44,147 bases of DNA, taken from positions 1 through 44,147 of the forward strand of contig NBIV01000449.1 in the NCBI GenBank assembly GCA_003194525.1, written 5' to 3'. Source of the DNA: Gracilariopsis chorda (lineage: Eukaryota > Rhodophyta > Florideophyceae > Gracilariales > Gracilariaceae). This document shows positions 30,430 to 41,200 of the stretch, one piece after another; positions within the stretch are counted from its first letter, which is position 1; each line of letters begins with the position of its first letter. Under the pieces are notes generated by a model. It saw only the letters and a program-made list of their open reading frames with translations. It did no database searches and was not told the origin of the DNA. Both the position numbers and the translations under genes were made by a program.

Positions 30430-33335
30430 GAATCTGAGAAAAAAGGGACAGGAACGATCATGTTGCCTTTCAGAGATGGAATCTGTTTACCTGCAAAGCA
30501 AAGTGCCTCTTTTGATTCCAGCTTCGTATCTCTATGAGTACTTTCAGATTATGCTACTGTCACATTCAGCACTGATGATAACTTTACCGGGTTTATCATA
30601 AAGTATTCTAGAAACCAAGCACTGCTTCACCAATTCACAGTGAAAAACGAGCTTTATCCACTACCAAACCCAATCCCTCCGCTTCGAGCTCAGGCCCGTA
30701 TTACAGCACCTGGAGATACTGCAAACGACTGGCACGAAAAACTACGACATCCTGGAAAAGACCAACTATTATCCATCGTCCACCAGTCCAACGGTGTACC
30801 AGATCTGTCGAAATCTGATGTCCAAAACATCCATTGCACATCATGCTTAGAAGCAGGATCGAGATGTGCTCCACTACAAAGATCCTCATCCTTAGTGACC
30901 TTCTTACTGAAGCTTATGCACACAGACCTAACTGGTCCCATTTCCCCACTGTCATTATAAGGATCAAAGTACATGCAGGTTCTCTTTGATGATGCCACAA
31001 GAGCATCATCGCTTTACTTCCTATCGACTACATCACAGTTCTTCGTCTCCATAAATTGGTAAAAGGCTCTCATGAAAAATGAACAACGAAGGAACCGTCT
31101 ATACCGCGTTCGCCTTGACGGAGCGGACGAGAATAAAACGAACGAGTTCGGCACTTATGCATTGGAGAACGCAAAAATCCTTGAATACACACCAATTTAT
31201 GCACACGAGTCGAACTGCGCTGCTGAGAAAATCATGAAGGATTTGTGGAAGACGGCTCGAAAATTTCTCTACGCATCCCAACTACCTCAACAGCTTTGGG
31301 AAGAAGCCATATCCCATGCAAATTGGACACGGAACCGCCTAACAAACTCCAGGATCGGCATGAAGGTTCCTTACGCGGAATAAATCTGTAAAAATCCCGA
31401 GTCCTCCACTCTACTTAAGTTCAGACAAGACGGTCAAGCCTATATCTATCGTTCTGATACGGCACCGAACAAAAAGTTACTACCCCGATCTTTGAAAGGA
31501 CACTTCTTTGGAATGCAAAGCACTGAAATGCTATACAGAGTTTACATCCCTTCCACAGAGAAGTTGATCATGGTCAGGCAAAAAGAATTCAAGGTATGAC
31601 AGGACTATCTACCATCCATCAACACGCTACTTGACTTCTCGTCCTTGGGCTGGACAGAAGCTGAGCAGCGACTCGATGAAGAAGAAGAGAAGTACCATGA
31701 AGCCACTCTCTCGCACTGCTTAGTTGCAAAATCTCGCTTGAAGCATGGAAGCGACTCGTTTAAGGTACCGAATAACTTCGAGGAAGCAAGAAAGATTCCC
31801 GTATTGGCGGAAGCAATCAAAAGGGAATACGATGCTTTCTTTGAAAGAAAAAGTTTCAGACTCATTGAAAGGAAGGCATGAATGAAACCTCTTCCCTTCC
31901 TGTGGACTTTAAACGGGAAATACATAAGTATAAGTCCTTCAAAAATTCTCCCCAAAGCTCGATGTGTCTTAAGAGGTGACATGCAAAGACCATATTTGTA
32001 CTACGATCTTGAAAATCTGTGCGCACCTGTGGCTCGGCTTGAAACATTCCGACTAGCCTTGGCCAAGGCAGCCGCACAGAAACTGCTTTTGGAGACAATG
32101 GATATAAGAAACGCTTACATATACGGTAACTTAGAAGAACTCTTGATAATGGAGCAACCTCAGAATGCCTCTGGCTTTTCTTATCTTCCTGGTAAAGTTT
32201 TCTTACTGTTGAAATACATTTATGGTGCAAAGCAAGCGGGACAAATTTTGGGGTCTCTGTTGCACATAGAGGTAGTTCGACTGGGATTTAAGCAGTCGAA
32301 AACGGACAGTGGGCTGTATATTTACAGTTCAGGAAGTGGCACAATCATTATTGTTTTCTCTGTAGACGACAGTCTGACTCTGTCCTATTCAAAGTCTCTC
32401 TGGGAAGACTTTAAGGCCAAAATGAAGAAACTGTTTCAGGTAAAACTTCTTAATGAGGCCAAGTCTTTCATTGGTCTGGAACTAAAAAGATATAAGAATG
32501 GCATCCGTGCAAGCCAAGGGAGGTATGTGGAAAAGTACTTCGAGATCACAATTTCTGCAATGCAAACCCAGCAGAGACTCCATTACCGTCTCCTGGTACA
32601 GTTTCAGTGACAGGTCATAGTGAAACAATTCTTCCATCATTGCTTCACGCAAAATACCGTAAATTGGTTGGTCACCTGATGTAATTGGCACTGGCATCGA
32701 GGCCTTATATTATGTTTGCAGCATCAATGTTGGCGAGACAGTTACACATTCCCTATCAGAGGCACCTTGCACTGACAAAACGCGTCTCAAGATACTTGAA
32801 AGGCACAAAGAACCTTTTTCTCTACTTCCCGTCGGAAAGTCATACTCCAATGGAAGCATCATGTGATACAGACTGGTCTGGTTGTCGCGGAACTAGAAAG
32901 TCTACAAGTGGCATAGTATTGAAGGTGAATGATGAACCCGTGTTATGGACGACGAAGAAGCAAACAATCATTCCTTTGTCCTTTAGAGAAGCGGAATAAA
33001 CTGCTTTGTCCTATTGTGGGAACCTGCTAACGTGGTTACGAAGACTGTTTTGGGAGCTTCAGAATGGTACCATTGTTGATAATGAAACGAATGACATGTA
33101 TCCAATTCGTATTAGTACCGACAGCTCCACTGCAAATTCTATTATGAATGCGTCTAAGACTTCTGAAAGAAACAAACACATTGAACTGAAGTTGCACCAT
33201 GTTAGGGAACTTGTGAATTCTGAGGTCTTAATTATCTCTCAGATATCAAGCGACTTTCAATCAGTGGACATTATCACGAAAGTTGGTTCTCAAAACCGCT
33301 TATATAATATTTATATTCTTTACAGTTTGAGATAA
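30430..33335 (+). pseudogene. C2 pol: IN, RT, RNase H
   Basis: GAG-pre-integrase domain 30640-30957: WHEKLRHPGKDQLLS and CTSCLEAG (His/Cys zinc site). Integrase follows: LMHTDLTGPI, then RLDGADENKTNEF and HESNCAAEKIMKDLWKTARK, preserving D, D and E positions in changed context. RT 31645-32610 has one in-frame TGA at 31879-31881, then CAPVARLETFRLALAKAA, MDIRNAYIYGNLEE and the catalytic box as FSVDD instead of YVDD. RNase H 32685-33335: SRYLKGTKNLFLYF, CDTDWSGCRGTRKSTSGIV and TTKKQTIIPLSFREAE followed by a stop. The order IN before RT is diagnostic of Ty1/copia. The protease region (about 30410-30560) is too decayed to show its DSG. Confidence 0.92.
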
Positions 33336-33586
33336 TTTCTTTTTACTACATTTCTAACCTGTCTTTTTCCTTCTTTTTGTTTTGTCAATGTTTGCAGAAC
33401 TAATTGAAAGTGACCTTGAGAAAATCAATATAAGTAAAGGCTGTACCTTTTCCTATTGTACGCATATTTTTTTCTAATACATTTTCACTGGTACAAGGGG
33501 TTTTTAACGGTAGCTGTTAAGCTACCAACTTTAGCAGAGTTTTTATCTTGTATTCTCTGTTCCCACCGCAAAACATTTAGAGGTAT

Positions 33587-33599
33587 TTGGGAGGGATGG
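33587..33599 (+). other. C2 polypurine tract
   Basis: TTGGGAGGGATGG lies directly before the 3' LTR and is mostly G/A, as expected for the plus-strand primer. Confidence 0.6.
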
Positions 33600-33781
33600 T
33601 GTGAGAGGTAGAAGTAGAGAGAGTTACATTGTAATTCTCAAAATTACAATGCAACTCCGAATTGAGACTGCCTTCGGTACTCTCTTTCACCTAAAGTTAC
33701 AAAAAAACCAGAAGACAGAGCCTATAAAGGAGCGGCCAGGGGCGCAGTCTGTGCTTTCTGCCGGCCACAAACGTCGTCTCA
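33600..33781 (+). repeat. C2 3' LTR
   Basis: 182 bp, TGTGAGAGG...GTCGTCTCA. Contains TATAAAG at 33723-33729 as possible promoter and an internal inverted pair around TACATTGTAATTCTC/AAATTACAATG. Followed by GATT, the target duplication shared with 20829-20832. Confidence 0.93.
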
Positions 33782-33785
33782 GATT

Positions 33786-34146
33786 TGCAATTCTCTGCAG
33801 TTTAAGTCAGAATTACAGTAAAAGGTAGCATAAAGCACCAAGCGGTGCGAGATCACGAAGTAAAGAAGATATTCATAGTCTTTCTCTCACAAAATTGACA
33901 AATTCTGACTGCGAACCTTTAAAAGGTCTTAAGGTGGCAAAGGGCTCAATTTGGCTGAACCACGACCCCCTTCTTTGAGTTTGTTAAACAAAAAAATCAA
34001 CTCTTAATTGATCTCCCCGATCTCGAACCATGCTTTTCATATGCCTATTGGAGACTATACAAGAGTCCTGAGACACCAAAGTGCGCCTCTCGGAGACTTT
34101 TGTGAAGTCCTGAAATATTAACGTGTGATATGCCATTTTCGATACG
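33786..34146. other. Post-C2 flank, no gene recognised
   Basis: By the nested model this is the continuation of C1 past its coding end, perhaps its 3' LTR. I could not pair it with any other sequence in the window. Confidence 0.3.
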
Positions 34147-34465
34147 GTGCAATACTGTAAAACAAAAGCTGACCAAGCAAGGCGAGAATCCGAGGAAGCA
34201 CGCCACCGGAAAGCAGCGAAAATCGTACAACAGCACTATTTTGCAGCCAATGTCTCCCACGCAACATCTATCAGCAGTTTCACCGTATACTGCATTCTAA
34301 AATCAATGAACATTCAAGCCAAACCAACTCTTCAGCGATTACTTACCTCTACCGTGCACTATACAGGCGGCAAGACAATTTTGTCTTCCCCAGAAGAAAT
34401 CATGCTCGTAGAATGCGCTATCATTGCATCAGAACACAGTATTACAACGGGAGGACATAACATGC

Positions 34466-34837
34466 TGTGAGAAATGCAACCCTCACACCATCCTGGTAAG
34501 ATGATGAGAAGAGTTTAGATAAAAGGGATCATCTCACCATCCTTGGGGATGGTGAAAAATTCATGCCTTTCTACCACTCCAAGGATGGTGGAATGGTTGC
34601 TTACAATGCCGCATTGATGCGCGCATCTTAAAATAGTTATAATGGAGAACGAGGACTAGCGTCTTTCTCCTCCGGTATAAAAGGGAGGGAACAGAGCTCG
34701 TCCCTCGCTTCTCGTCTGTTCCCCAACCCACCTTTCTACATCAACTTGTCTTTATTAAAAAAAACTACTATAGTTTTTTCGATACTAACCGTACCTACCG
34801 CTGTATCACTTTTTCCAATAATCGAGTTTTATCGACA
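34466..34837 (+). mobile_element. Solo LTR of a third LTR family
   Basis: 372 bp from TGTGAGAAATG to ATCGACA, flanked by perfect 5-bp duplications CATGC (34461-34465, 34838-34842). It has a TATA box TATAAAAG at 34676-34683. It is unrelated in sequence to the C2, G1 and G2 LTRs. The reading frame of the surrounding transposase fragment resumes across it, which supports the boundaries independently. Confidence 0.88.
34486..34590. repeat. Inverted-repeat cluster in the solo LTR
   Basis: CACCATCCTGG (34486-34496), CACCATCCTTGG (34535-34546) and its perfect complement CCAAGGATGGTG (34579-34590). In addition 34535-34554 forms a hairpin with arms CACCATCC and GGATGGTG around TTGG. Repeated, invertible 8-12 bp motifs upstream of the TATA box could be regulator binding sites or RNA structure. 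Confidence 0.8.
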
Positions 34838-34990
34838 CATGCGCTTGATAATATCACAAGTTGCGAATAATGGCCATAGAACCTTCACAAATGACATGCA
34901 GTCCGTGTATGCCTTAAGATAGTCTCGCGCACGGAATCAACCACTAACAATGCGCAGAACTGAAAAAGAATCCATACACATATTTGCGCA

Positions 34991-35128
34991 CAAAATCAAA
35001 GACATCTAAGAACATTGGTTGATGTAATCAACCAGGTGAAGGCATGAATGCCAGATAGTTTCATGGACACACGAAAATTGCAGAATCTCTACAAAACCGC
35101 TATTTCAGCGCGCTATAGTAGTCAATAT
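34991..35128. other. Short spacer before G2
   Basis: Nothing recognisable; the last five bases, AATAT (35124-35128), should be G2's target duplication, whose partner lies outside the window. Confidence 0.4.
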
Positions 35129-35955
35129 TGAAGTGCAACGCCCTCAGGGAAGGATTCTGGGTACTTGAACGCTTTCCCGATATTATCGGTTGTGTAGTTT
35201 GTATATGAACTACGCCCCACTATGGTGGATATGGACACGTGGGACACGGTTTTGGGTCAATTGGCGGTTGGCCACAGTAGTGGATGTTGCCACGAAATGT
35301 GGAGTATTTTAGTTAATATTATTTATTATTTTCACACCCATTTCTGGGAAGCTAGTACTTTGTGCGACGGTGCACTGCCGTCGCACCAGTAAACCTTCCC
35401 CAACAAGGGACCCCAACCTGGGGAATTGGCTCTAGTTGTTGCCGCTTGCGCGCGTATTCTACTCCTCCTTGGAGGGAAACGCCGTAACCCACGGGACATC
35501 TAACCCCCTTGCACATCTAAAGAAGCCCATCCTTGGGAGTATAATTGTTCCAATCATATTGGTGTTTCGCCCTGTATAGGGAGTCCTGTCCACCGGCATC
35601 GCCGTATCTGTTCGTCGCTCTCGCGACTCACATCGTCCTCTCTTCCTCCTCTTCGCCCTTCCTTTTCCCCCTTTTTACGGTAGCACCTCCCGCTATCCGC
35701 GACCCTCGTGTGCGCATCCGCTCACACACCCCCACTTACGTGGAAACATACCTCTACTGAGGATCACACCCCGCTCACGCAGATACCGATTCTTCGCCTT
35801 CACCTCCCTGCGCCAGTCGTGACAGGTGTCCCTGGTCTTACAAACCGGCTTCGCCGTGACACCTCTGGGAGGGCTCTACCCAACTGGTTTCACCTCTTGA
35901 GAAGAAGATCCCGAACGTCTTTCGGTGTTTCTCCCCTTTGGGGCATTGCACCACA
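35129..35955 (+). repeat. G2 5' LTR
   Basis: 827 bp, TGAAGTGCAACG...TTGCACCACA, collinear with the solo LTR 16202-17028 and identical in length. The long hairpin is conserved at 35362-35386 with one G-T wobble in place of G-C. The pyrimidine-rich stretch at about 35630-35680 (TCCTCTCTTCCTCCTCTTCG) is shared too and may lie near the transcription start; no clear TATA box was found. Confidence 0.95.
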
Positions 35956-35958
35956 AAG

Positions 35959-35971
35959 TGGTCTCCCGACC
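35959..35971 (+). other. G2 primer-binding site candidate
   Basis: TGGTCTCCCGACC begins 3 bp after the LTR and would pair with a tRNA 3' end ...GGTCGGGAGACCA. Its first bases also form the 3' arm of a hairpin ACCAC/GTGGT at 35950-35962 that spans the LTR boundary. The tRNA is not identified. Confidence 0.5.
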
Positions 35972-36060
35972 TAGAATCGATTTTTGTTTTCCCTCTTACG
36001 AGGTTTGTTTTTATTCACCGGAAGTTCCGTGATCGTTTCCCGTCGTAACGGTATTTTGTC

Positions 36061-38235
36061 ATGTCGAGAAATCCCTCCGATGCGGAGCCAGTGGTTACGC
36101 GTAGTCGCTCCCGCTACAACGCGGACACTTCCGAAGTTCGGTTCGTACCCCGTATCCCTATACGGACAATTTCCAGCCGTGCTGGCGCCGCTTCATCGCG
36201 GAATGATACCCCCGACCGGGAACCCCGGAACCTCCTTTTGCCCTCGTTATCACCCCCGCAGGGGAATGCATCATCGACTCCGGCTGTTGCCGCAGTGCCC
36301 CAGGCACCCCGGCCTGCTCCCGCTGTCGCGGCTTTAAGCCCACGTGGAACGGGCGATAACAACCCCCAGGGGAGTTCCCTGGAATCCCAGTTCCGCGCTC
36401 TGTGGACCGCCCATGACACCCTTGTAGGGGAACTAAAATCCCTCCAAGAGGTGGTCTTGGCAACCCCCGTAAAGGAGGTCGCCGAGGAACTCCGTATTTT
36501 ACGGTCTGACGTCAACTCCGTGTTGGAGAGTTTGGGACAACCCGCCACCTTCATCGAAGGAGTTGAAGCCAGATTTGATCGGATTGGTGCCCGCCTGGAG
36601 ACGCTGGAGCAGTTCGTATTCATGGACAAACCATCCCCGGGTGATCCGGTAAACGAGGCATCGCACAACGACCAACTTGCTGGGAGGAAGAAACGCCGTC
36701 ATCGACGGAAACACCACCGAAAATATTCGTACTCCGATTCTTCGACATCGTCGGACTCATCCCGAAACCATTCGGTTAGCTCGAGCTCCTCGGACTCCAA
36801 CTCGGAGGACGAGAAGCGACGCTACTCCTCCCTCTCGAAGCGGTCATCGGCCACTGAAGGTGTGGTACGAACCCGCCAGAAGTGGAGAAGACACCCCGGT
36901 CTTCGGGAATTGAAACCGACAAACCCGGATTACCGGAAGCTTTTATCATACCGGTACTACCGGCTCGAAGACTCGTCACTTGGACGTACGCCCCGTGGTA
37001 CTGGAAAGGTGCGAGAATGCATTAAGCGAATGCAGCTCTCGCTCCACAACCAGCATTTTACTGGAGAAGACCCAGTCCTAGTACTAGATTTCCTATCGCG
37101 CTTTGTAGCGGAGGCCGATATCCTCGGTATGAATGAGGGACAAGCCTATTTGGCTTTACCGTATTTCTTACGGGGAGTGGCGGAGGACCAATACACCTCT
37201 GTCAGAGGATCTTCTCGTGCCTCCGAGGGAGGAGTTACTTGCTGGCCGGAGGCTGTGCAGTATCTTCTGCACTCCTACGCCACCAACACCGCTATTCAGC
37301 AGGCTATCCTCGCTTTGCGAGATACACGCCAGCGTGCTGGAGAGACCGAGACCGATTACTCGGTGCGCCATAACAAGGCATTCCACAGATGTGGTAACGT
37401 ATACCCCGCTGGGGAGCCCAGTACCATGTTCATCGATGGTCTTGACCCGGCAATCCGGAGTTTAGTTACCCGTTATCGGGAGGACAAGCGGAGGATCACC
37501 TATCTCGAGCTGGTCCAACACGCCCGAGCGGAAGGTGATGCACTTCGTGCAAGAACTCCGAACAATCGGTCTAAATCCGCCAAGGCGTTGTTGCTGGAAA
37601 GCGAAGCTTCTTCACTCCCGCTCACCGCGGATAGGAACCTTGGACAGGGATTTCATACCGTGCATTTGGTGCAGGAGGATGGTGTGTCGATACCCACAAG
37701 TGATCTACCGTCAACGACGGAGATAACCCGTGATACGGGAACGGAAGACCCCGTTTTGTACGGTGGTAACAGTCGGGTTCAACCCCAACGACTCCCGTTT
37801 TCAAACGGTCAATCCCGTTATCAACGGCCTGGATGGACTGACACCCGCCCTGCGGTTCGCTTCTCCGATACTCGGAATAATAATCCGCGTGTCGCGGTAT
37901 TGGCTCTGATTTGCCACCTGTGCTATGCCCATGGCCATACCTCACCTCAGTGTATTTGTTCACTGAAGGATATGGCCAAGGTGGTGGCAAATTATGAGGC
38001 CCTCACTCCAGAGGAGAAACGTTCCGTCCCGACGGCTTCCTACCTCCGTGCTAAAACGGACTTTTCCCATGCCCTACCACAGACCCCGCATGCGTGGCAA
38101 GCTTCATACACCCCGATTCGGGAGATCACGCAACCATCCGTTGCAGCCCCCGCTTATGCGGATAGAAACCCCCGTCAACGGGATGAAGCACTCGTTGTCG
38201 AGGAAACCAACCCACCGCCGAAGGCGGAAAACTAA
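36061..38235 (+). CDS. G2 gag, intact 724 aa
   Basis: ATG 36061 to TAA 38233-38235. The product has a basic start, a Pro/Ala-rich region, a predicted coiled-coil around residues 115-195 (LRILRSDVNSVLESLGQ), and a strongly basic then Ser-rich segment at about residues 207-265 (KKRRHRRKHHRK, then Ser/Asp repeats). A capsid-like helical domain spans about residues 320-500 (ALPYFLRGVAEDQYTSVRG, AILALRDTRQRAGETETDYS). A zinc knuckle CHLCYAHGHTSPQC (C-x2-C-x4-H-x4-C) lies at residues 617-631. It is longer than typical Ty3 gag because of the N-terminal and RS-like parts. Gag packages element RNA; the knuckle and the RS/basic region are the likely RNA contacts. Confidence 0.93.
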   Translation: MSRNPSDAEPVVTRSRSRYNADTSEVRFVPRIPIRTISSRAGAASSRNDTPDREPRNLLLPSLSPPQGNASSTPAVAAVPQAPRPAPAVAALSPRGTGDNNPQGSSLESQFRALWTAHDTLVGELKSLQEVVLATPVKEVAEELRILRSDVNSVLESLGQPATFIEGVEARFDRIGARLETLEQFVFMDKPSPGDPVNEASHNDQLAGRKKRRHRRKHHRKYSYSDSSTSSDSSRNHSVSSSSSDSNSEDEKRRYSSLSKRSSATEGVVRTRQKWRRHPGLRELKPTNPDYRKLLSYRYYRLEDSSLGRTPRGTGKVRECIKRMQLSLHNQHFTGEDPVLVLDFLSRFVAEADILGMNEGQAYLALPYFLRGVAEDQYTSVRGSSRASEGGVTCWPEAVQYLLHSYATNTAIQQAILALRDTRQRAGETETDYSVRHNKAFHRCGNVYPAGEPSTMFIDGLDPAIRSLVTRYREDKRRITYLELVQHARAEGDALRARTPNNRSKSAKALLLESEASSLPLTADRNLGQGFHTVHLVQEDGVSIPTSDLPSTTEITRDTGTEDPVLYGGNSRVQPQRLPFSNGQSRYQRPGWTDTRPAVRFSDTRNNNPRVAVLALICHLCYAHGHTSPQCICSLKDMAKVVANYEALTPEEKRSVPTASYLRAKTDFSHALPQTPHAWQASYTPIREITQPSVAAPAYADRNPRQRDEALVVEETNPPPKAEN

Positions 38236-38260
38236 CTGAGGGAGTCTCCCCTTTGGGAGA
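38226..38260 (+). promoter_or_regulatory. Possible -1 frameshift signal at the gag/pol junction
   Basis: The pol frame is -1 relative to gag and is open across the gag stop. The last gag codons are GCG GAA AAC TAA, giving a near-consensus slippery heptamer GGAAAAC (38226-38232) right before the stop. Twelve bases further lies a perfect hairpin with arms TCTCCC (38245-38250) and GGGAGA (38255-38260). Another hairpin, CCGCC/GGCGG, occupies 38215-38227. Pol has no nearby ATG, so expression as a gag-pol fusion is plausible. The P-site part of the heptamer is not ideal. Confidence 0.55.
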
Positions 38261-41200
38261 GGCGTCCTCAAGAACGAGGCTGTTGGCGCCCGAGGCGTCC
38301 TCGCCTCGCTCCCCGGTGAAATTCCTCTCGAGAAAAGACACCGCTGAAGCGAACTCTGCGCACCTCGGTGTGTTGCGTCGCCCGTGGATACAGAGTAAAA
38401 ATCCCCGGATGCCCAGTAGGGTCTTGGTCTTGGCCAAGCGCAATTATAAGGTCTATGCCGACCTTGGCCTTGATCCCCAGTTTATGGTGAGGTTTCTCAC
38501 CGTCCTGGATACAGGTGCAGGCCCCAACTTTGTTGTGGAATCATTGTTACCCCCGCTTGTGCGGTCTCGTATCCGCTCTAACGCGGTCCCCGACATTTCG
38601 GATGCGAACAACAATCCATTACAAACGGTGGGCACAGTGGACCTCGTCGTGAGACTCGGTACCTCTGTGGTGAAGTTGGAATTCATCGTTTGCCATTCAT
38701 TGGCAGCACCAGTCATACTGGGATGTGATTACTACGACAGATTTGTCGATGCAATCAGGCCCCACCTCAGGCGTGTAGAACTTGACGACGGATCGTCGGT
38801 TCCGATTGTTCGCCGCCCGCTAAAGCGGTCCTCTCGGAAACAAGTTACGCTCCCTGCTGCGCAGGAACCACCGCCCGCGTCCCGCGAGTCCACCAAGCTC
38901 CGCGTCGCTGCCTCGGTTTCTATACCGGCTGAGTCCCAAGTCTGGGTGCAGGTAAATTCCCGTCAACACGGTCTTTGGGTTATACAACCCCTCGCCTCGT
39001 TGTACGAGAAATCCCAGCTGGCGCTGGCTAATGGAATTGTCTCCATTTCCCCGGATGTTCCTTTCCGGATATTGGTTGCCAACCTTGGCAAACACCCCCA
39101 GTATCTGGTAAAACACCAAGTAATTGGGAGTGTAACCCCCCATCCTATGGGAATGCTGCCAACGAAGATGACAGCCGCCGATGTACTCGGAGTTACCACC
39201 TCTTCTGAGGAGTTCGCCCCGCCGTCCTATGACGTCAAGTCTAAGGAGGGGGAGGAAACCGCTACTTCAGCGTCGAACATACCGAGTAACTCGGAATTGC
39301 GAACCACACCTGTTCCACAGGACAATGCTCCATCGAGCAACGACCAGATTGATCCGGAAAAAGCACTTGAAGCGCTGGACTTCAGCCACGTGCCAGAGTC
39401 GCACCGCGACAAACTACGTACTATGTTACGGGAATTCACCCCAATCTGGGATGGCTCGCTTGGCGAGATTAATGCAACGGAACACCGGATCGATTTAATC
39501 CCCGGTGCGCGACCGGTTGCACAACCCCTTTACAGGGCAGGTCCGAAAGCTCGGGAAGAGGAGCAGTCCCAAGTGGACAAGATGCTCCGCGCAGGTGTGA
39601 TTGAGCCCGCTCAATCACCCTGGGCATCCCCAGTTGTACTGGCTTTAAAGGCCGACGGAACCTGGAGGTTCTGTGTCGACTACCGCCGGCTCAATGCCGT
39701 GACTGTTAGGGACACGTACCCTATCCCTCGTATGGACGAGTGCATTGACTGCCTTGGAGACGCCACCGTGTTCACGGCCCTTGATGCCAATTGGGGATAT
39801 TGGCAAGTACCTGTCAGACAGGAGGATCGCGACAAAACCGCATTTACGTGCCACGCAGGAACGTACCGCTTCAAGCGGATGCCATTTGGGTTAACCAACG
39901 CCCCCGCTACCTTTCAGCGTGCAGTAGATATTCTACTCAACCGCTTTAGGTGGCGGAGTTGTCTGGTCTACCTTGATGATATTATCATCTTCTCCAACTC
40001 GTTGGACGACCATCTCACTCACGTTCGAGACGCGCTGACCGTACTCCGCGATGCGGGAATTACCGTCAAGTTGAGGAAATGCGAGTTTCTCACGGATACT
40101 GTGAAGTATCTGGGTCACATTATCCGTCCTGGACGGTTAGCGATCGAGAAAGCTCGAGCCAAATCGCTCGTTGAGGCGAAAGAACCCCGTACTCAAACGG
40201 AACTGCGCTCCTTTTTGGGGCTGGTCAACATCTATCGACGGTTTATCCCGAACTTTTCGGATACTGCGGCGCCCCTAAACGCGTTGTTACGAAAGGGGAA
40301 TCCCCTAAAACTGGGAACATTTACGCCCGAACAATCGGAAGCTTTTAACTCCTTGAAGGAGGCTGTCACATCAGCACCAATCCTACATCTCCCAAAACTT
40401 GGGTTGCCATACTCCGTAGATACGGACTCGAGCGACTACCAAGTCGGGTGTGCTCTTTTTCAAACCACCCCCGAGGGGGAACGACATCCAATTGGTTATT
40501 GGTCGCGATCGCTCAATGTTCATGAGCGGAACTACTCCGTATCGGAGAAAGAGTGCCTCGCCGTCGTATGGGCGATGACCACTCTGCGCCCCTACCTTAT
40601 GGGAGTTCACTTCACCGTGTACACGGATCATTCCTCATTGAGGTGGTTGATGAATATCTTCGACCCGTCGGGACGCCTCATGCGCTGGAGACTCCGCCTC
40701 GCGGAATATGACTTTCAAGCCATTTATAAAAAGGGTGCGCAGAACACCCAGGCCGACGCTTTGTCGCGGTTACCCACAAGTGGGGAAGCACTCCCAACGG
40801 AGGATGATGAAGTCCCATGTTTCATGGCTATAGACGCGGATGATCCGGAATATGCCGTCGAGGCTAGGCCAGAAAACTGGGACGAGGATGCTGATTTTGA
40901 CGAACTACTCGCATCGCGAGATAAATCTGAGAACCCGTTACCGGGAAACTTTGTACCGGTATCACCCGAAGAAATGATCCGAGAACAATTCGGTGACCCA
41001 TTCTGTACGAGAATTCGTGCCCGTATCAACGGTGGTGAAGGTCTCCCTTTCGGGGTAAACGACAAAGGCTACCTCGTAAGGAAGGTCGAAGCCCGTCCAC
41101 AGATTGTGGTACCACGTTCCCTGCAATCGCGGGTGTTACATCTATCACACTACGCCCCCATCGGAGGTCACCCAGGTGGGAGGAAACTCTACCTAACCCT

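Larger units (their letters stand above)
20833..33781 (+). mobile_element. Copia element C2, carrying nested gypsy G1
   Basis: The 5' LTR is 20833-21013 plus base 28550 (182 bp once one copy of G1's target duplication is removed). The 3' LTR is 33600-33781 (182 bp). The internal region is 28551-33599. Target duplication GATT lies at 20829-20832 and 33782-33785. Order of domains: leader, gag with zinc knuckle, GAG-pre-integrase, integrase, RT, RNase H, which is Ty1/copia order. All coding parts carry stops or frameshifts. The element is inserted at the coding end of the older copia remnant C1. Confidence 0.92.
34147..34990 (+). pseudogene. DDE-type transposase N-terminal fragment, split by a solo LTR
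   Basis: ORF 34147-34470 encodes an Ala/Arg/Glu-rich start (DQARRESEEARHRKAAKI) and GGKTILSSPEEIMLVECAII, which has the shape of the GRPxxLxxEEExxLVxxI linker of pogo/Tigger-like DDE transposases. The frame ends artificially in the solo LTR at 34466. If LTR and one target duplication are skipped, the frame continues after 34842 with RLIISQVANNGHRTF, then a stop, then SRARNQPLTMRRTEKESI, which again fits the family (F.RN..L..R). The DDE catalytic domain that should follow is absent or unrecognisable. Confidence 0.6.

Noticed and set aside
36114..36668. 184-codon minus-strand ORF in G2 gag
   Set aside because: It is a shadow of the gag frame, which has clear gag features and a zinc knuckle.
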